Source: Corinectria fuckeliana (taxonomy: Eukaryota > Ascomycota > Sordariomycetes > Hypocreales > Nectriaceae). Taken from it: 64,000 bases of DNA. Position 1 is the first letter of the stretch. Each line of letters opens with the position of its first letter. The notes beneath the pieces were generated by a model. It had not been told where the DNA came from and did no database searches. It worked only from the letters and a program-made list of their open reading frames with translations. The DNA lies in NCBI GenBank assembly GCA_019137255.1, contig WPDH01000260.1, positions 1-64,000 on the forward strand, in the 5' to 3' direction. Positions 43,118-54,727 of the stretch are shown here, piece by piece. The position numbers were made by a program, and so were the translations under genes.

Positions 43118-43822
43118 ATGTGGCTCGCCTATCGGCGGTCAAGAGAGAGGAGGGTGACCCGGGACACAGTTAACCGACGATACCTACTGTTCGCCTCGGG
43201 AGAAGTGGTGTTACGACATGGTGCCTTCTGCGACACGCCGGGTGACCGACTGTGATTCCGAATTCCAGTTATATCGACTTTGTACCCCCATCAACTCAAC
43301 GCTTGCCTCCCCCGCCAACTCACAGCGGGGCGTGTGTCGAGCATCGCTCTGTACATACCTGGATCTCATGGACAATGTGCTGGAGGACGGGCTCTCGTCG
43401 ACGTGTTCGTGGTCAGGTGACTGTATTTTATTATTCTAATACTACTGATACCTACCTGTTTGAAGCAAGCTTTCGTTTCCCCAAAAATCCGTCTTTCGCT
43501 GTGCCACCCGAACCTTCGTTTCGTCAAAATACCCACGAGTTATTATTCAGTCTTGGATGCCACATTTGGACACCATTCCATGGCGCATTCTATTGTGTAT
43601 TGGTTTGAGACATTTTGGGGCATGGAGGGATACGTATCGTACCTGCAGTCCCAAGTCTACCAGTCCTAGCACCCACGAAGTCGGACCTCGATGTGCCTTC
43701 GAATGGGAGTCGATCTCAATGTTGACAGGTTTCGATGGCGATCATTGATAATCAACTCGTGACGTAGCCTGACAGTGTCTCTATGACTTACGCGGATGAC
43801 TCCCTATTTGTCTATGAATACA
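43118..43822. other. convergent intergenic region
   Basis: The 3' flanks of the small membrane protein (+) and the lipase (-) meet here. No gene is supported. T-rich and A-rich patches near 43430-43620 are consistent with untranslated or spacer DNA. Confidence 0.55.
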
Positions 43823-44886
43823 TTACAATCCCTCCTTGGCCAGCATATCAGCCATGTCCAGATAAAACGCAATCGCGTTGAAATTCCGCTTTATGCCCAT
43901 CCACTCCCGCACCGTGTATCCCACGCGGTTCGACCAGTTGATCAGATCCAGATGGCTCACCCCGAGCAGCGTCCCCTTGTACGTCCCCCACCGACTGCTC
44001 TCCACGCTCACCAGCCCGTCGTTGGCGCCCTCCACCTCCGCCAGCACCCCGTGCGGGTAGCGGAAGGGGCTCAGCAGCGGCGGCGGCTCTACGAACGCCG
44101 CCCCGTACGAAAAGTACCGCACCTCGGCCCGGTCCCGCGTCGCCGGGTTGAACTCGTCCTGCATGTACCGCCGTGTCAGCTGCGCGAACGCCGCCGTGCC
44201 GAAGCCCGCCCGCTCGATGGCCCCGTAGAGCCGCGGCAGGTGGATCGGCGACACGCCGCCCTCCTCGAGCAGGTAGTCCGCGAAGGCGCTGCCGCGGTGC
44301 GGCGTGGCGACAGTGACGAGCGAGGCGACGCGCACCGGGAGCGGTGCCAGGTGCGCGAGCATGTAGCGCGCGTCGAGGCCGCCCATGCTGTGCGCGATGA
44401 TGTTGACGGCCTCGGGCGCTGGCGCGCAGGCGGCGAGGGCGGCGTGTAAAGCGGCAGCGCGTTCGGCGATGGAGCTCGAGGGCGGCACGGTCGGCGTGAT
44501 GACGGTTGCGCCCTGGGCTGTTAGGGCTTCCTTGATGCCGTGCCAGTACTGCACCGACGGGAGGAGCGAGCTGAGCCGGAGTTCGGCAAAGCCGAGGAGG
44601 CCGTGGGCGAGGACGATGGGGTACTTGGGCGTATCTTGAGAGACAGTCAGCCGACAGCGCACAAGCAAGAGCAGATAGCAACAGCGCGAAACACACCGTA
44701 CGTGTCCCGAATCGTCGCATAATCATCGGAAATCTCTCTGCCCAGCGGGCGAATCCGCTCATCCCGCCGCAACGGACGGCCGGTGGTCAAGCTCCGGAGC
44801 CATTGCGCCCTCGGCGCGCGCGAGCATGGCGTCGGTCTGGCAGCTGCGATCGCGGGCGGTCTGCACCGGACGATCCATGTATTCAT
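43823..44886 (-). CDS. Tgl2-like triacylglycerol lipase (alpha/beta hydrolase)
   Basis: Exons on the minus strand are 44886-44697 and 44634-43823, with intron 44635-44696 (GTGTGT..CAAG, branch GCTGAC), giving 333 residues. The core starts YPIVLAHGLLGFAEL. The nucleophile elbow is AHSMGG with Ser146, the probable acid is Asp269 in GANDGLVS, and the histidine is His291 in VSHLDLINW. This is the class of small fungal lipases related to yeast Tgl2. The N-terminus (MNTWIVRCRPPAIAAARPT...) is rich in Arg and Ala and lacks acidic residues for about 35 positions, which fits a mitochondrial presequence. Yeast Tgl2 is reported as mitochondrial, so that location is inferred. The ATG at 44886 is the only one in frame upstream of the conserved region. 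Confidence 0.88.
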
Positions 44887-45555
44887 CGCTTCGCGGTCGC
44901 GGTCGCATGGGCGTGGGTGGCGGGTGTGTGTGGTCGATTGGAGGCTTTGCGATACGGAGGCTTGGCATTTGTGCGCGGTTCCGTGACGTCACGGTTGTGA
45001 GTTGCAAGAAAAGTCGGGTTGGCTTTGTTTTGCGCAGTGGCAGGCTTAGCGCAGCATTGCATGGGTAGGTACCTAGGAGGCTTGCAGGGTAAATCAGCCT
45101 ATAAATCTCATAAACATGTGATGTGATTTCTACAGCTGTGCTGGAATACATCTTGTCATTGTTGTTTTGGTATTATAGCTGAACTAGCACGTTCTCGAGA
45201 TGAACTTGTTATACATTCTCATTAATTGAACCATTAGATGATTGTGATTAGAGTAGTATCAAATGCGTGCACCACCGGCCAGCGCCGACCAAAAACAACC
45301 AGCGAATCTAGCCATCGGATACAGAGGCCATCTCCCAGCCCAAACCGAGGAATCGCCTCTTCTACATAAACTCCTTCGAAGCCCCTGGCTTTCACCAAGT
45401 CATCGTAACCATAGGCATGGCCGACGAGACGCCTATGGTTTATTTCTCCTTCCCACTGATTATATCTTGACCTTCCCGTGCGCCCCTAGACAGCCGTGAC
45501 GTCGTCATACGTGTGGATAGATAATAAAGAAGTAGTCTGAACAACTATGGCCTTT
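44887..45555. other. intergenic, 0.7 kb
   Basis: This is the promoter region of the lipase (-) and the 3' flank of the arrestin gene (-). A GGTAGGTACCTAGG word occurs at about 45064-45077, and the palindromic TGACGTCA (CRE-like) word at about 44984-44991, roughly 100 bp upstream of the lipase start codon. No gene is seen. Confidence 0.5.
44984..44991. promoter_or_regulatory. CRE-like TGACGTCA site upstream of the lipase gene
   Basis: The perfect 8-base palindrome TGACGTCA lies about 100 bp upstream of the lipase ATG. This is the consensus for CREB/ATF-type bZIP proteins, including fungal Atf1-type regulators. Function is inferred from sequence alone. Confidence 0.5.
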
Positions 45556-47208
45556 TCAGCTCTTCTCATGCGGCATGTCGCTGGGTGCGTTCTCATTCGT
45601 AACACCACTGTAGGCCGGTCGATCACGCATACCGTCAACTGGTACGGTTACGCTTTCCGCCATGGCTTCATCGTAGCTGGGCGGCGCGTCCGCAGCAGTT
45701 TGACCCGGCGCGAGCTGGGGCGGGTATAGCGGGTCATGAACTGGTGGAGGAGCCATTTGGTGCTGTGACGGGGCGTGGTATGGCTGCGGATGCGGTCCGG
45801 AAGTTGAAGAACCTGACACAGACGGTTGTCTGGGCGGTAATCGAGGCGGTGTACTGTTGTCAAAGGTTGCGCGTCCAGGCCGGCTTGACCTTGCGGCTTC
45901 AAGAAGCTCGGCTGGAGGAGTGAGACCCGAGTAAACCTCCAACTGCGAAAAATGAAGCGGCAGGTAGATGACCTGAGGTTGTCTGGGTGCAACCCCCTTT
46001 TTGGGCTTTCCCCATGCGACGCCTAGCTTGACTTCCAACTCGTACCTCCGGGAAAGGTTGCAAGTCGCAAAGGACGGTGCCACTGTGTTGGGTAAAGGGC
46101 TATTCTTCCACACGTCATCGGGAACTACGAGTTCCTGGCCATCTTCATCTGTTGGAGAAGATAGAGGGATGCAGATATTGGGGTTTGAAACAATAACCCA
46201 ACGGTTGAGCTTCCTGCTGTGAACCGACTGAGCTCTCACTTCGGTGTAACCTATCAGATTCATCTCGAACGATACCAGGAAGATATCTTCCGGATTGTTG
46301 GCGAGCTTCTTTGCCGTAAGCCGGAGCGGGATGGGTTGGTTGCAAGTGAGGATACTCGGGTGGGGTAGCCGGGCTGACATCTCCACTGACGGGGCCGGGT
46401 CAAGGTCTGCCGCCGGGTCCAGGGTGGAACCACCAGCCTTGGGATCTTCGTTCCTCATGCCGAAGAACGAGCTCCGCTTCCTCTCCGGCTGCTGTGGGGT
46501 GCGGAGCTGAAAGGTAAAGGGCCGACGGGCAAAGGCTTCTTGGGCCGTCTTCTTGGGCCGAGGGGGCTCGATGGGCAGGAACTTGAGGCCGACCTGGTAG
46601 CGCCAGTTCTCCTTGAGGAGCCCTGGCCGTTGGATTGTGACCTTGATGTAGTACCGGATCTCGGCCTCTCTAGGATACCCGGTGAGCGAAGGGGGCAGCG
46701 TCCGGGTGACGTGACGGAGATAGAGCTGCTTGCTACCGTCCATGACTCTCACGCCGCCGAAACCAAAGAGTCCTCCTCCACCAAAACCGCCAGCGTTGGC
46801 GACACCGCCGATCTGGGACATGGCCATGGGGTCGCTGCAGGCATTGTTGAGGGGCATCTTGAACTTGAAGGGGAAGGCATGCTCGCCTGCATGAAGGGGA
46901 TAGGAGCCGTAGGGATTGGAGGAGGAGCCGTAGTATTCATCGGGGAAGACCTGCTGCAGCTTGTACAGGATCTTGTGGTTCTCACTGGCGATGCTGCCGG
47001 GGGGACGCTGGGCCGGGTTGGCCTTGACTCCATATTCGGAGTCGAATGCGCTGGGGACCTGCAGAGCAGTGGCCGACTCGCCCTCGAGCTTGACGACGAT
47101 GCTGCCGATCTGCTCAGAGCGGTTGAGCCCCAGGATAATGCGACCCTGGATGAGGTCGAGGTTCGTATAGAACTCGGGCTGGTTGTCCAGCGCTATGCGG
47201 AGGGACAT
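45556..47208 (-). CDS. alpha-arrestin-like ubiquitin ligase adaptor
   Basis: This single exon encodes 550 residues from the ATG at 47208. The open frame extends ten codons further upstream without an ATG. The N-terminal arrestin fold begins MSLRIALDNQPEFYTNLDLIQGRIIL and includes HAGEHAFPFKFKMP. A glycine-rich loop (GGVANAGGFGGGGLFGFGG) is inserted within it. The C-terminal arrestin half includes RLPHPSILTCNQPIPLRL and SFEMNLIGYTEVRAQ. The Pro-rich tail has PPSYDEAMAE (from about residue 509), a PPxY motif for binding WW domains of Rsp5/Nedd4-type HECT ligases. Such adaptors direct ubiquitination and endocytosis of plasma-membrane transporters. The target is not predictable from sequence. Confidence 0.92.
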   Translation of the reverse strand: MSLRIALDNQPEFYTNLDLIQGRIILGLNRSEQIGSIVVKLEGESATALQVPSAFDSEYGVKANPAQRPPGSIASENHKILYKLQQVFPDEYYGSSSNPYGSYPLHAGEHAFPFKFKMPLNNACSDPMAMSQIGGVANAGGFGGGGLFGFGGVRVMDGSKQLYLRHVTRTLPPSLTGYPREAEIRYYIKVTIQRPGLLKENWRYQVGLKFLPIEPPRPKKTAQEAFARRPFTFQLRTPQQPERKRSSFFGMRNEDPKAGGSTLDPAADLDPAPSVEMSARLPHPSILTCNQPIPLRLTAKKLANNPEDIFLVSFEMNLIGYTEVRAQSVHSRKLNRWVIVSNPNICIPLSSPTDEDGQELVVPDDVWKNSPLPNTVAPSFATCNLSRRYELEVKLGVAWGKPKKGVAPRQPQVIYLPLHFSQLEVYSGLTPPAELLEAARSSRPGRATFDNSTPPRLPPRQPSVSGSSTSGPHPQPYHAPSQHQMAPPPVHDPLYPPQLAPGQTAADAPPSYDEAMAESVTVPVDGMRDRPAYSGVTNENAPSDMPHEKS

Positions 47209-49635
47209 GGTGGGCGAGCGAGCAGCGGACGGGGCCACAGCAGCTCAGGGATGGGGGGACGATGATTTGCGAAGGGGGGACAGAGGATGCGGTATGAGAC
47301 GATGCAAACCGATGAAGATGGTCTGCCTCTTGGTGGGGTGTGCGGCAATAACTGGTTGGTTGGGCTGGTTGTTGGGTGTGGGCTTCCCAGCGCCGAGTCT
47401 CCTTTATTAGCCAATGATCCCAAGCCGAATGTAAGTTTGGCGGCGAGCTGCAATGGGCGAGGTGTCTTGCTCCGCCCGTATGGCAACGCGTTATCGCGAT
47501 GCTGCTGGGAGCGTCGGGATGCCTGGTGACTTGCGGTTGCGTCACCTTGCCGCTCAGCCTCGATCCAAGACCTGTGTGTGGCGGATGGAGAAGCCTGGTC
47601 ATGACAGGAGGGTTGTGGCTTGTTGTGGCTTGCTAGTGGCAGCAGCTAAGGTAGTGTGGCTGACGGTGAGTAAGCTTAAGTCGGTGTGTTATGATTTGCA
47701 CTGTGGAGAGAGCCTGAGGATCCGGGGTCCGGGGGAATTCGGCGCCGAGAGATGCATGGTCTGGCCTGAGGCAAAGAAAGGAAAGGGCGGAGTGAGAGGG
47801 GAGAGGGGAAAAATGAGGAAAGAGAGCGAGCACCAAGGTCTCTGTTCGTACGAACACAGGATGGAAGGTTTCACCAAATCCTCGTAATGGTCATTCTTGA
47901 ATCCCATTTGTTTGTTGGTTGTAACTTGTGGCCAAGGATGATTTATTTGCTAGTCTACTTCTGGTACGGAACGTTCCGCGGCTGCCCGTCATTCGAACCC
48001 CGGACTCGGAGTCCACAACTGCTGGCACATGCTGCGAAGTATCTCAGACAAGCATCTATCAGCGATGGAATATGGATCCTTCAGCGTGCTGGCTGCCGAG
48101 TGCCCGAGTGCCATGCGCCCATCGCAGGTGTTGTGCGGGTGCTGTGCGGGTTCTCTGCAGCTGCCGAAATACGACGTGTTGGTGATGGTGGTGATGTTGG
48201 TGATAACACAAACTCTACCACGGACACCTGCTTGATCAAGGGCAGAACCCCCTCCAGCGCTCCACTCTGCGGCCAAGAGGACGACACGACCAACAGCCTC
48301 ACGACAGCCCCCAACCCGGGGTCGGCACTGGCTCCTGGCCTTCTGCTCGCTGGGCGGGCCAGACCGGATCGGCATTAAGTCTCAGTCAGGACACCATGGT
48401 CCGAGATCGACGCTCCGGGACCCGCCCCCCGCCGTCTTGTATCCCACTTGGTGTGCCGTGAAGTGAACCAACTGCATATCTACGCCTTCGAGCAGCAGAT
48501 GGGGGGCGGAGAAGGTCCCTTGTCCCTTGCTTGTCGGCACTTTGCGCACCCAAGGCACCCGCCCGCGCCTGCAAGAGACGCCGGATCATGCCACGCTTCC
48601 TGAATCTTCAACACCGTTCTCCGCCGCGAGCCAGTCGCATCGCCGCGTTGAGGAGGGGCATGTCTGCCTGTGCCGCTTCTGGCATCCGACCCTTTGACCC
48701 TCGCGCTCGTCGACCAATGGGACACGATGGCCGCGGCCGTTTGGCCGCCACCGTACCTCTGCCGACCTCCTCCCTCCTCCCTCCTTTGTCGACGCGGCAC
48801 CCGCTGCCGCCATCCCACCGCAGCATTCATGATTGGTAGCCGTGGGCCCCAGCTCCGCCGTCTTGCGGTTGAACAGAGTTGCCCTCCCGCTCCCGCTCCT
48901 CACTGAGTTCTGATGTCGATCCTGATCCTGATCCTGATCCTGGCTCGACTCCAGCCCAAAGTTCCCTGTCCACTGTCCTGCGGCCATCCAGCCTGTCAAC
49001 CAACAGCAATCCACCCTCCTCCTACCCTCGACCGAACCAGGAGACTGGATCAAACACCTCCTCTTCTTGGTCACTGCTGCTACACATTGCGCCCTCAGCC
49101 AACACCCACCAACGCCCTCCAACATATCTTCCACCTCCCAACGACTCCCACCGCCCTCCCCAAGTTGCCGTATTTGTGCAGTTTATGCTTATGCTGATCT
49201 GGGAGTTCTCGACTGTGGTTGGCCGCTGCTTCTGTGAGGCCCTCCGACAGACTTGAGGGTTGCCAAGTTTTCCACCCTCAGCCCTACATATGTATGCTTC
49301 ATTGGCCCGCAGAAACAAGAGTCCTCCAAGGAGCCCGTTTCCTGCATGGGATGTGATGGGCCAAGGGTGCCATTGCATCGACGATCCCTCCCGCTCTCTC
49401 GTTCTCTCCTAACCGCCCCTAGATCCCCGTAGCTGCAGAGCCTCACATGCAGGTCTGCGTGCAGCCACGGCCGGGATGGCTTGTTGGCCCCGTCGGTACT
49501 CCGTAGTTCTAGTGTGTCTTGTGTATGTATATGTAGGGGAACCCAGCCTGCTTTCCCAGCCTGCTTTCCTCTCTCTGATTCGAGTTCTCGGCCTGCCGTG
49601 ACAAAGTACATGCCATAATTCCTCGACAACCTACC
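47209..49635. other. 2.4-kb divergent gene-free stretch
   Basis: The stretch lies between the arrestin (-) and RTA1-like (+) genes. It contains a (GATCCT)n repeat and a GGTACTCCGTAG word near 49495-49506. The minus strand near 48000 has a GGTTCGAAT B-box-like word but no foldable tRNA. No gene is supported. Confidence 0.55.
48917..48942. repeat. GATCCT hexamer repeat, about four copies
   Basis: About four consecutive copies of GATCCT lie in non-coding DNA upstream of the RTA1-like gene. Confidence 0.8.
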
Positions 49636-50906
49636 ATGGCAGGCGACTGTGGCTCGACCTGCCCAGCTGCAGGCGGATTTTACTCCTACGACCCCAACCT
49701 AGCCGGAAACGCTGTCTTACTGGCGGCGTTTGTCCTCCTCTCCCTCGTGGTTCCCTATCTGGGCTTCCGATCCTGGACGCCGCTGTTCTCCGCCACCCTG
49801 ACCCTTGGTCTCCTCGCCGAAGTGTTGGGGTTTGTCGGTAGAGTCCTCCTTCACTCGACACGGGATAGCCGGGCATACTTCTTTCTCTTCCTGTTCGGCA
49901 CTGTCTTGGGCCCGACCTTTATCAGTGCCTCCATCTTCATCGTCCTGCCGCACATCCTCGGCATATACGGAGAGCCCGTCAGCCCCTTCAGACCTCTGGC
50001 GGCGGGGCTGGTCTTCTGCAGCCTCGTTGTGGTGGCCTTCGTTGTCGAGCTCGTCGGCATTATATTTGTCGCATACGAATCTTCCAACGTTAGCGTAGGC
50101 GGGCCCGGGACGCAAGAAACGAAAGAACTCATCAGCTAACCCCAAGAATAGCGAAGCTCAGGGGTCAAGATTACGGCGGCTGGGCTGGGCATCCAGGCTG
50201 CCATATTGCTGGCATGCAGCGGACTGCACTTCTGGTTCACTCTGGGACTGAGCACCCAGCGCTCGAACATCGATGCCAGCCACTCCCGGGTCTACACTTC
50301 CCCCAAATTCAAGAGATTCCTTATGGGTAAGCCTCGTTGCTCCTGCAAAGCGTCAGATCCCAGTTGACAATAAGATTAGGAATGGAGGTGGCGAGCGCTC
50401 TCCTCATCGCCTACTCCATCTACCGCATCGTTGAGTTCGGAAATGGCATTACTGGATCGCTATTTCAAAACCAAACCGCCTTCATGATCCTGGGCGGTGC
50501 TATCCCTTTGCTCGCCGCCATCGTGCTCACCGTCTTGCATCCGGGTAGCGCCTTCGGAGATGCCTGGGCAGCGACGTCGCCCGGCAAACTCAGGCGACAC
50601 CGACCACCTCCGATCAAGTATGTCGCCGGCCACGCCATCCACCACCGATACGACCCGAACATCCGCAAGCAGATATCCCCAATGTCCGAAAGGCCTTTGC
50701 GAAACTCGGCCGGCCCGCCTGAGCTCCCCGCCGGCTCCCCGGGCCTCCCGTCGAACCCTAGGCCGCCATCTAAGCCCTCGAGCCCGCGGAGCCCGCAGCA
50801 TCCGCTGAGCCACTCTTCGATCAGAGAGAAGCGAAGCAGTGCACGGTCGGAGACCAGGCCACCTCCGGCCCCAGTGGGGTTGGTGAATCGAGAGGAGTTG
50901 TGGTGA
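49636..50906 (+). CDS. RTA1-like seven-helix membrane protein
   Basis: Exons are 49636-50088, 50152-50326 and 50380-50906, with introns 50089-50151 (GTTAGC..TAG, branch GCTAAC) and 50327-50379 (GTAAGC..TAG), giving 384 residues. Seven hydrophobic segments are visible. Family-typical blocks include YSYDPNLAGN near the N-terminus, FLFLFGTVLGPTFISASIFIVL, the LAAGLVFCSLVVVAFVVELVG segment, and SPKFKRFLMGMEVASALLIAYSIYRIVEF. The C-terminal 110 residues are Pro/Ser/Arg-rich and cytosolic by prediction. RTA1/RSB1 relatives are linked to lipid (sphingoid base) translocation and resistance to 7-aminocholesterol in yeast. The substrate here is unknown. Confidence 0.92.
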
Positions 50907-51324
50907 GAGAGCTCGGAGGAGGTTGTGACACGGGGCAGATGAGAGAGGAGAATTGTTTGTTGGAGTCTGGAGATACTGGGATGCCTTAAACGGCTGCTGG
51001 GTGGCTGGATTTGTTATCTGCTCGCGTATATACTTCTTGCTTGTTTGTGCTGTGATGATCTTTTCTCGCATCTCTTTGGAATACATCCCTCGGGGATCAA
51101 TGGGGTACAGCTGGATAGATAGTCCAGCACTTGACCAAGTAATGTCGGATATGGGAGGTCACCTGCTTTTGGGTTTGCATACTACGGTGCTGGGTATTGT
51201 AACTAGTTACGTGTCGGATAGTCTATCGTTAATGCCAAGAATCAAATTATATACATCGAGGTCTTGTATAGGTACAGAGTAAAAAAGCATCGCGTGGTTA
51301 GGTTCACATCCTGGGACTGCAGTC
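50907..51324. other. convergent intergenic region
   Basis: The 3' flanks of the RTA1-like (+) and PTH11-like (-) genes meet here. T-rich sequence near 51000-51065 probably belongs to the RTA1-like 3' untranslated region. No gene is seen. Confidence 0.55.
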
Positions 51325-52815
51325 TTATACCGCATTCCACATCGTTTTGACGTCTTTGACTTGCACGCCCTCTTCCACTCGTATTCGTACGTCGGTGCGC
51401 ATCCTGATGCCCTTGTCCATGTCGTTCATCTCCATGATATCGGTCGTGGAATCGCCAGCCGTGACAATGACCCTAGCGCTCGCGCCGTCGCTCTCTACGG
51501 CAGGGTCATTGTCGATGGCGCTACCCTGCTTCATGTATCCGCCGGCGCCAGGCCATTCGCGGCCGCGAGAGTGGGCGGTGGTGCCCGTCCGCGACGACTT
51601 CTTGTTGGTGCTTTCGAGACGGCTGCGCAGGCCGAGCTTGTAGGAGACGAGGCGGAGGAAGGGCTGAAGTGCCGGGAAGCAGCCGCACCAGAGGCCGACG
51701 TGGACTTCGAGGACGGTCCAGGGGATGACGCGGGCCATCTTGTAGGTTCTGTGAGGAAAAAGGGTCGAGTTAGCCACGGGCTGGTTGTTTAGTCTGGCGG
51801 GCGAAGAGGAGGAAGACGAACGTGTTGACGTCGAAGTCTGTGGTGACGATGAAGCCGAACCGCACGACCCCGGTGATGATGGCGAAGAGGCCGACGCAGA
51901 AGACCAGGATGACCTTGACGGCCTTGGAGCCGAAGGTCATCTTCCTGTGGATGACCCAGATGGGAAGGCTGAAGAGCGCGACGTCGGCGCAGATGTTGAT
52001 GATGGAGTGCGACCACATCATGCGGGCTTCCACCTTCTTGCTTATGCAGTGACGGTCTGGCTTGCCGGCGCGGAAGAGATCGCTTTGCCCAAGGTTAGGC
52101 GGGAGCGGCATGGGCAACCTGGGGAGGAGGCGGACATACCCAATTGGTTTGCATTCTCCGATGAAGAAGAAGAATGACGTGAGGGTGATGATGACGATGA
52201 CTGCGCCTATGGCCCAGACGCAGCGCATGAAGACGCCTACAGGAGACTCGTGAGCAGTGCGTCGAGCCGAGTTCATTGATGGGCGAGGCTTACGGTCTCT
52301 ACTTAGACGGGGTAGGAAAGCTAGGATAGAGAGTCGAACCATGCCGGAGGATAGGAAGAAGAGGAGCTGGTTGATCGGTAAGGTCTGAGGAAACATCGCC
52401 GTCAGTCACAGCCAAGCGTCGAGGGCGACTGGTTGCAGCAAATACCGAAAAGAAGTCGACGAGCTGGTTATCGTCGAGTTGATCCATCGACGTGCCGGCC
52501 CCGTAGCTCACCAGGACAAGCTCCATCGCCGACAATGCCATGGCGAGGAACTGGCGGGTTTGTTAGCTGTGTGGGTAGATGTGTGGGTAGATGTGTGGGT
52601 AGATGTGTGGATGGATGCCCAAGTCATTGGCGCGGGGACACACTTACATAGGCGATGATGGCGATGTAGTCGTCGGTGCCGAGGGCCTTGGTCATGAAGG
52701 CGCGGACGTAGAGGCGGGAGAGGAGAACAACGGAGGTGATGACCATGAGGGCGATGTTGAGGCTGCGAATCATGCCGCCCTGGGACTCGAGCTGCTCGTC
52801 TGGGTTGGCATCCAT
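51325..52815 (-). CDS. PTH11-like / fungal rhodopsin-domain integral membrane protein
   Basis: Six exons on the minus strand, 52815-52648, 52550-52446, 52384-52294, 52236-52140, 52082-51822 and 51748-51325, have GT-AG introns and total 1146 nt, 381 residues. Two of the introns are 57 nt long and stop-free in frame, so they look like coding sequence unless splice motifs are read (GTAAGC..TAG and GTATGT..CAAAG). Seven hydrophobic segments fit the fungal rhodopsin-like domain. Typical blocks are LVLLSRLYVRAF-like sequence in helix 2, TDDYIAIIAY, LGL-type loop YGAGTSMDQLDD, a helix with MVRLSILAFLPRL, CKPIGDLF and HCISKK, and KMARVIPWTVLEVHVGLWCGCFPALQP before the tail. No CFEM domain is present. 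PTH11-type proteins act as candidate surface receptors; the ligand is unknown. Confidence 0.88.
52569..52610. repeat. 12-bp tandem repeat inside intron 1 of the PTH11-like gene
   Basis: The unit GTGTGGGTAGAT occurs about 3.5 times within the 97-nt first intron (52551-52647), filling almost half of it. The intron's acceptor-side branch word CAGCTAAC lies just outside the repeat. Confidence 0.85.
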
Positions 52816-53318
52816 GATTGTCAGCGTTGCCGGTCGTGGGGGTGGCTGTCGACAACAGCAGCCCTACAGCAGCTCTACAGCAGCAAACGGTTTATTAATC
52901 GGCCCCGACTTTTAGAAGGACGGAAGCCAGCTGCACGGAAGAAGCAAAACAGGCATTCCTTGGGAGAGAGACGAAGACACGGGGGAGAGAGAAAGGTGGC
53001 ACGGGAGAGGCTACTATTATGCAGGATGGGACTTGGATGTAAGCCGCCCTGACTTTGACTTTGACTTGACAAGACAAGACAAGACGCTACAGAACGAAGA
53101 AGCGCCATGCTTCCAGAGAGCAGGGTCCAGACTGGACAGTAGATTAGAACAGGTAGAGCTGCACTGCTTCTAGACAAGCAAGCCGGTGGCGGGCGCGGAT
53201 CCCAAACGACATGTCACTGTGTTGGCATTGGGGCTTGAAGCAAACCACCACGAGTCTGCAGTTCAGTTCCCTTTCGTCTGTAGTTAGTCGCTCTGCAGGA
53301 TTGGTTTCGATTTTCCGT

Positions 53319-53331
53319 CCCCCCCCCCCCC
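53319..53331. repeat. 13-base C homopolymer
   Basis: A run of 13 C bases in non-coding DNA. Its length may be inexact. Confidence 0.8.
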
Positions 53332-54682
53332 GCCGGAGCCGCCGACGGGAAACCTTGGCTCACGGGCGCCCGCACCAAGCTAATGGTTGAGACGAGTAGC
53401 GTCTTGGCCTTTTCGTCCGTTATCGCGGTCGTGGGCGGTGTCGCGGGGGCCCTGGAAGCTTTCGGTGGGAAGCAGGCGAACGGGCGCGATGTGTTGAAGC
53501 AGATAGCCTGTAGATCGATAATCTATATTAGTACGGAGTGCAGTAGCCCACTAGCTTAGTCGCACGTGGGCTACACTGGGAGGGCGCTGTGACAACCTTA
53601 AGTGGTGTGAACAAGCTTCAGGACCGCATCGCTCTGCCTCGCGAAATGAGGAAGGACCGGGGGGCGCACACGTGGTGGAGGAGCTTGGAAGTCTTGGTTC
53701 GAGTTGGGAGTGCATGCAGATTCGGAAGCCGGATGGAGAGAGCAAGCTAGATAGATTAGACTAGATACCTAGGCCTATATTTGTACCCGAGGTAGAAAGA
53801 GGCTGCCACGGCCATGTCATTGGAGATGCAGAACCCGGAGACTGGGGTAAACCGGCCGAGGAAGTAGGTAGGTACCTAGCCTAGGTACTTCTCGGAAGAG
53901 ATGGAAGAAATGGCCATCTCCCTCCTACCTACCTGTTTAGGTCGGCATTCCGCATTGGCAGCAGTGGCGACTAGATAACTCCTGCTGACTTGCGAGAGCC
54001 ACTTATCTGCTTGATAGTACTGTAGCCCGAAACCTTAACTTACTAGTGCGTACTAGTAGTTGCTTACCTAGCTATCTAGGTAGGTTAGTTGGTGGGTAGG
54101 TTGCGGGTGGCTACTGGTAGGCAGGCGACTTGGTGCCCGTGAAAGATAGGTAGGGCTGCGCGCTGCCGTATTCCGGAGTCTTGGCGGCTTTAATATTGGA
54201 TTGTTCCTGGGCCGCCCGGGCTGTTAGACGGATAGGTCTAGATGGTACCTACTAGTAAGTAGTGACGTTGGTCGACTGGCCAAGGTACCTAATTAATTAT
54301 AGCCGGTTGGTGACGTTCAAGGCACGGACGGGGATGATATATGATGATGACTGGATCCGTCCAAAGCAATGCAACAGCGCATCACTCACTCGTCTTCACA
54401 GGGGCTTCACAGGGGCTTCAGGATGATGGACGATGAATGATTGCTGGTAGATGTAATACCAGCCTCGGGGGAAGCCAATCCATCGGAAAACCGGTCAAGT
54501 CGTCCATCCAAAGACAGACTGCCTCCACCCAGATGGTCCTCCAGATCCGAGCGCCTGCATCGGCTGCGGAGTCTTCCAATTATGGAACAGCCGGCTCTCT
54601 CTCCCCAAGGACACTAATGGCGCCATCTTCTTTCCTGGACGCCGCCACGTGCTTGCTTGCTTTGCTTCCCTCATTTCTCTAG

Positions 54683-54727
54683 GTAAGCTACCATGTAAGC
54701 TACCATGTAAGCTACCATGTAAGCTAC
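54683..54727. repeat. 12-bp tandem repeat (GTAAGCTACCAT), nearly four copies
   Basis: Three perfect copies of GTAAGCTACCAT are followed by a partial fourth, in non-coding DNA. Confidence 0.88.

Noticed and set aside
43848..44762. Second long minus-strand frame over the lipase gene (Arg/Pro/Ala-rich)
   Set aside because: It is a high-GC shadow frame. The true frame carries the Ser-Asp-His triad and joins exon 1 in phase.
47985..48060. Possible tRNA on the minus strand (GGGGTTCGAAT B-box-like word after a GGACT/AGTCC hairpin)
   Set aside because: The bases flanking the loop do not form a five-pair T stem, and I found no matching D arm, anticodon arm or acceptor stem at the right spacing.
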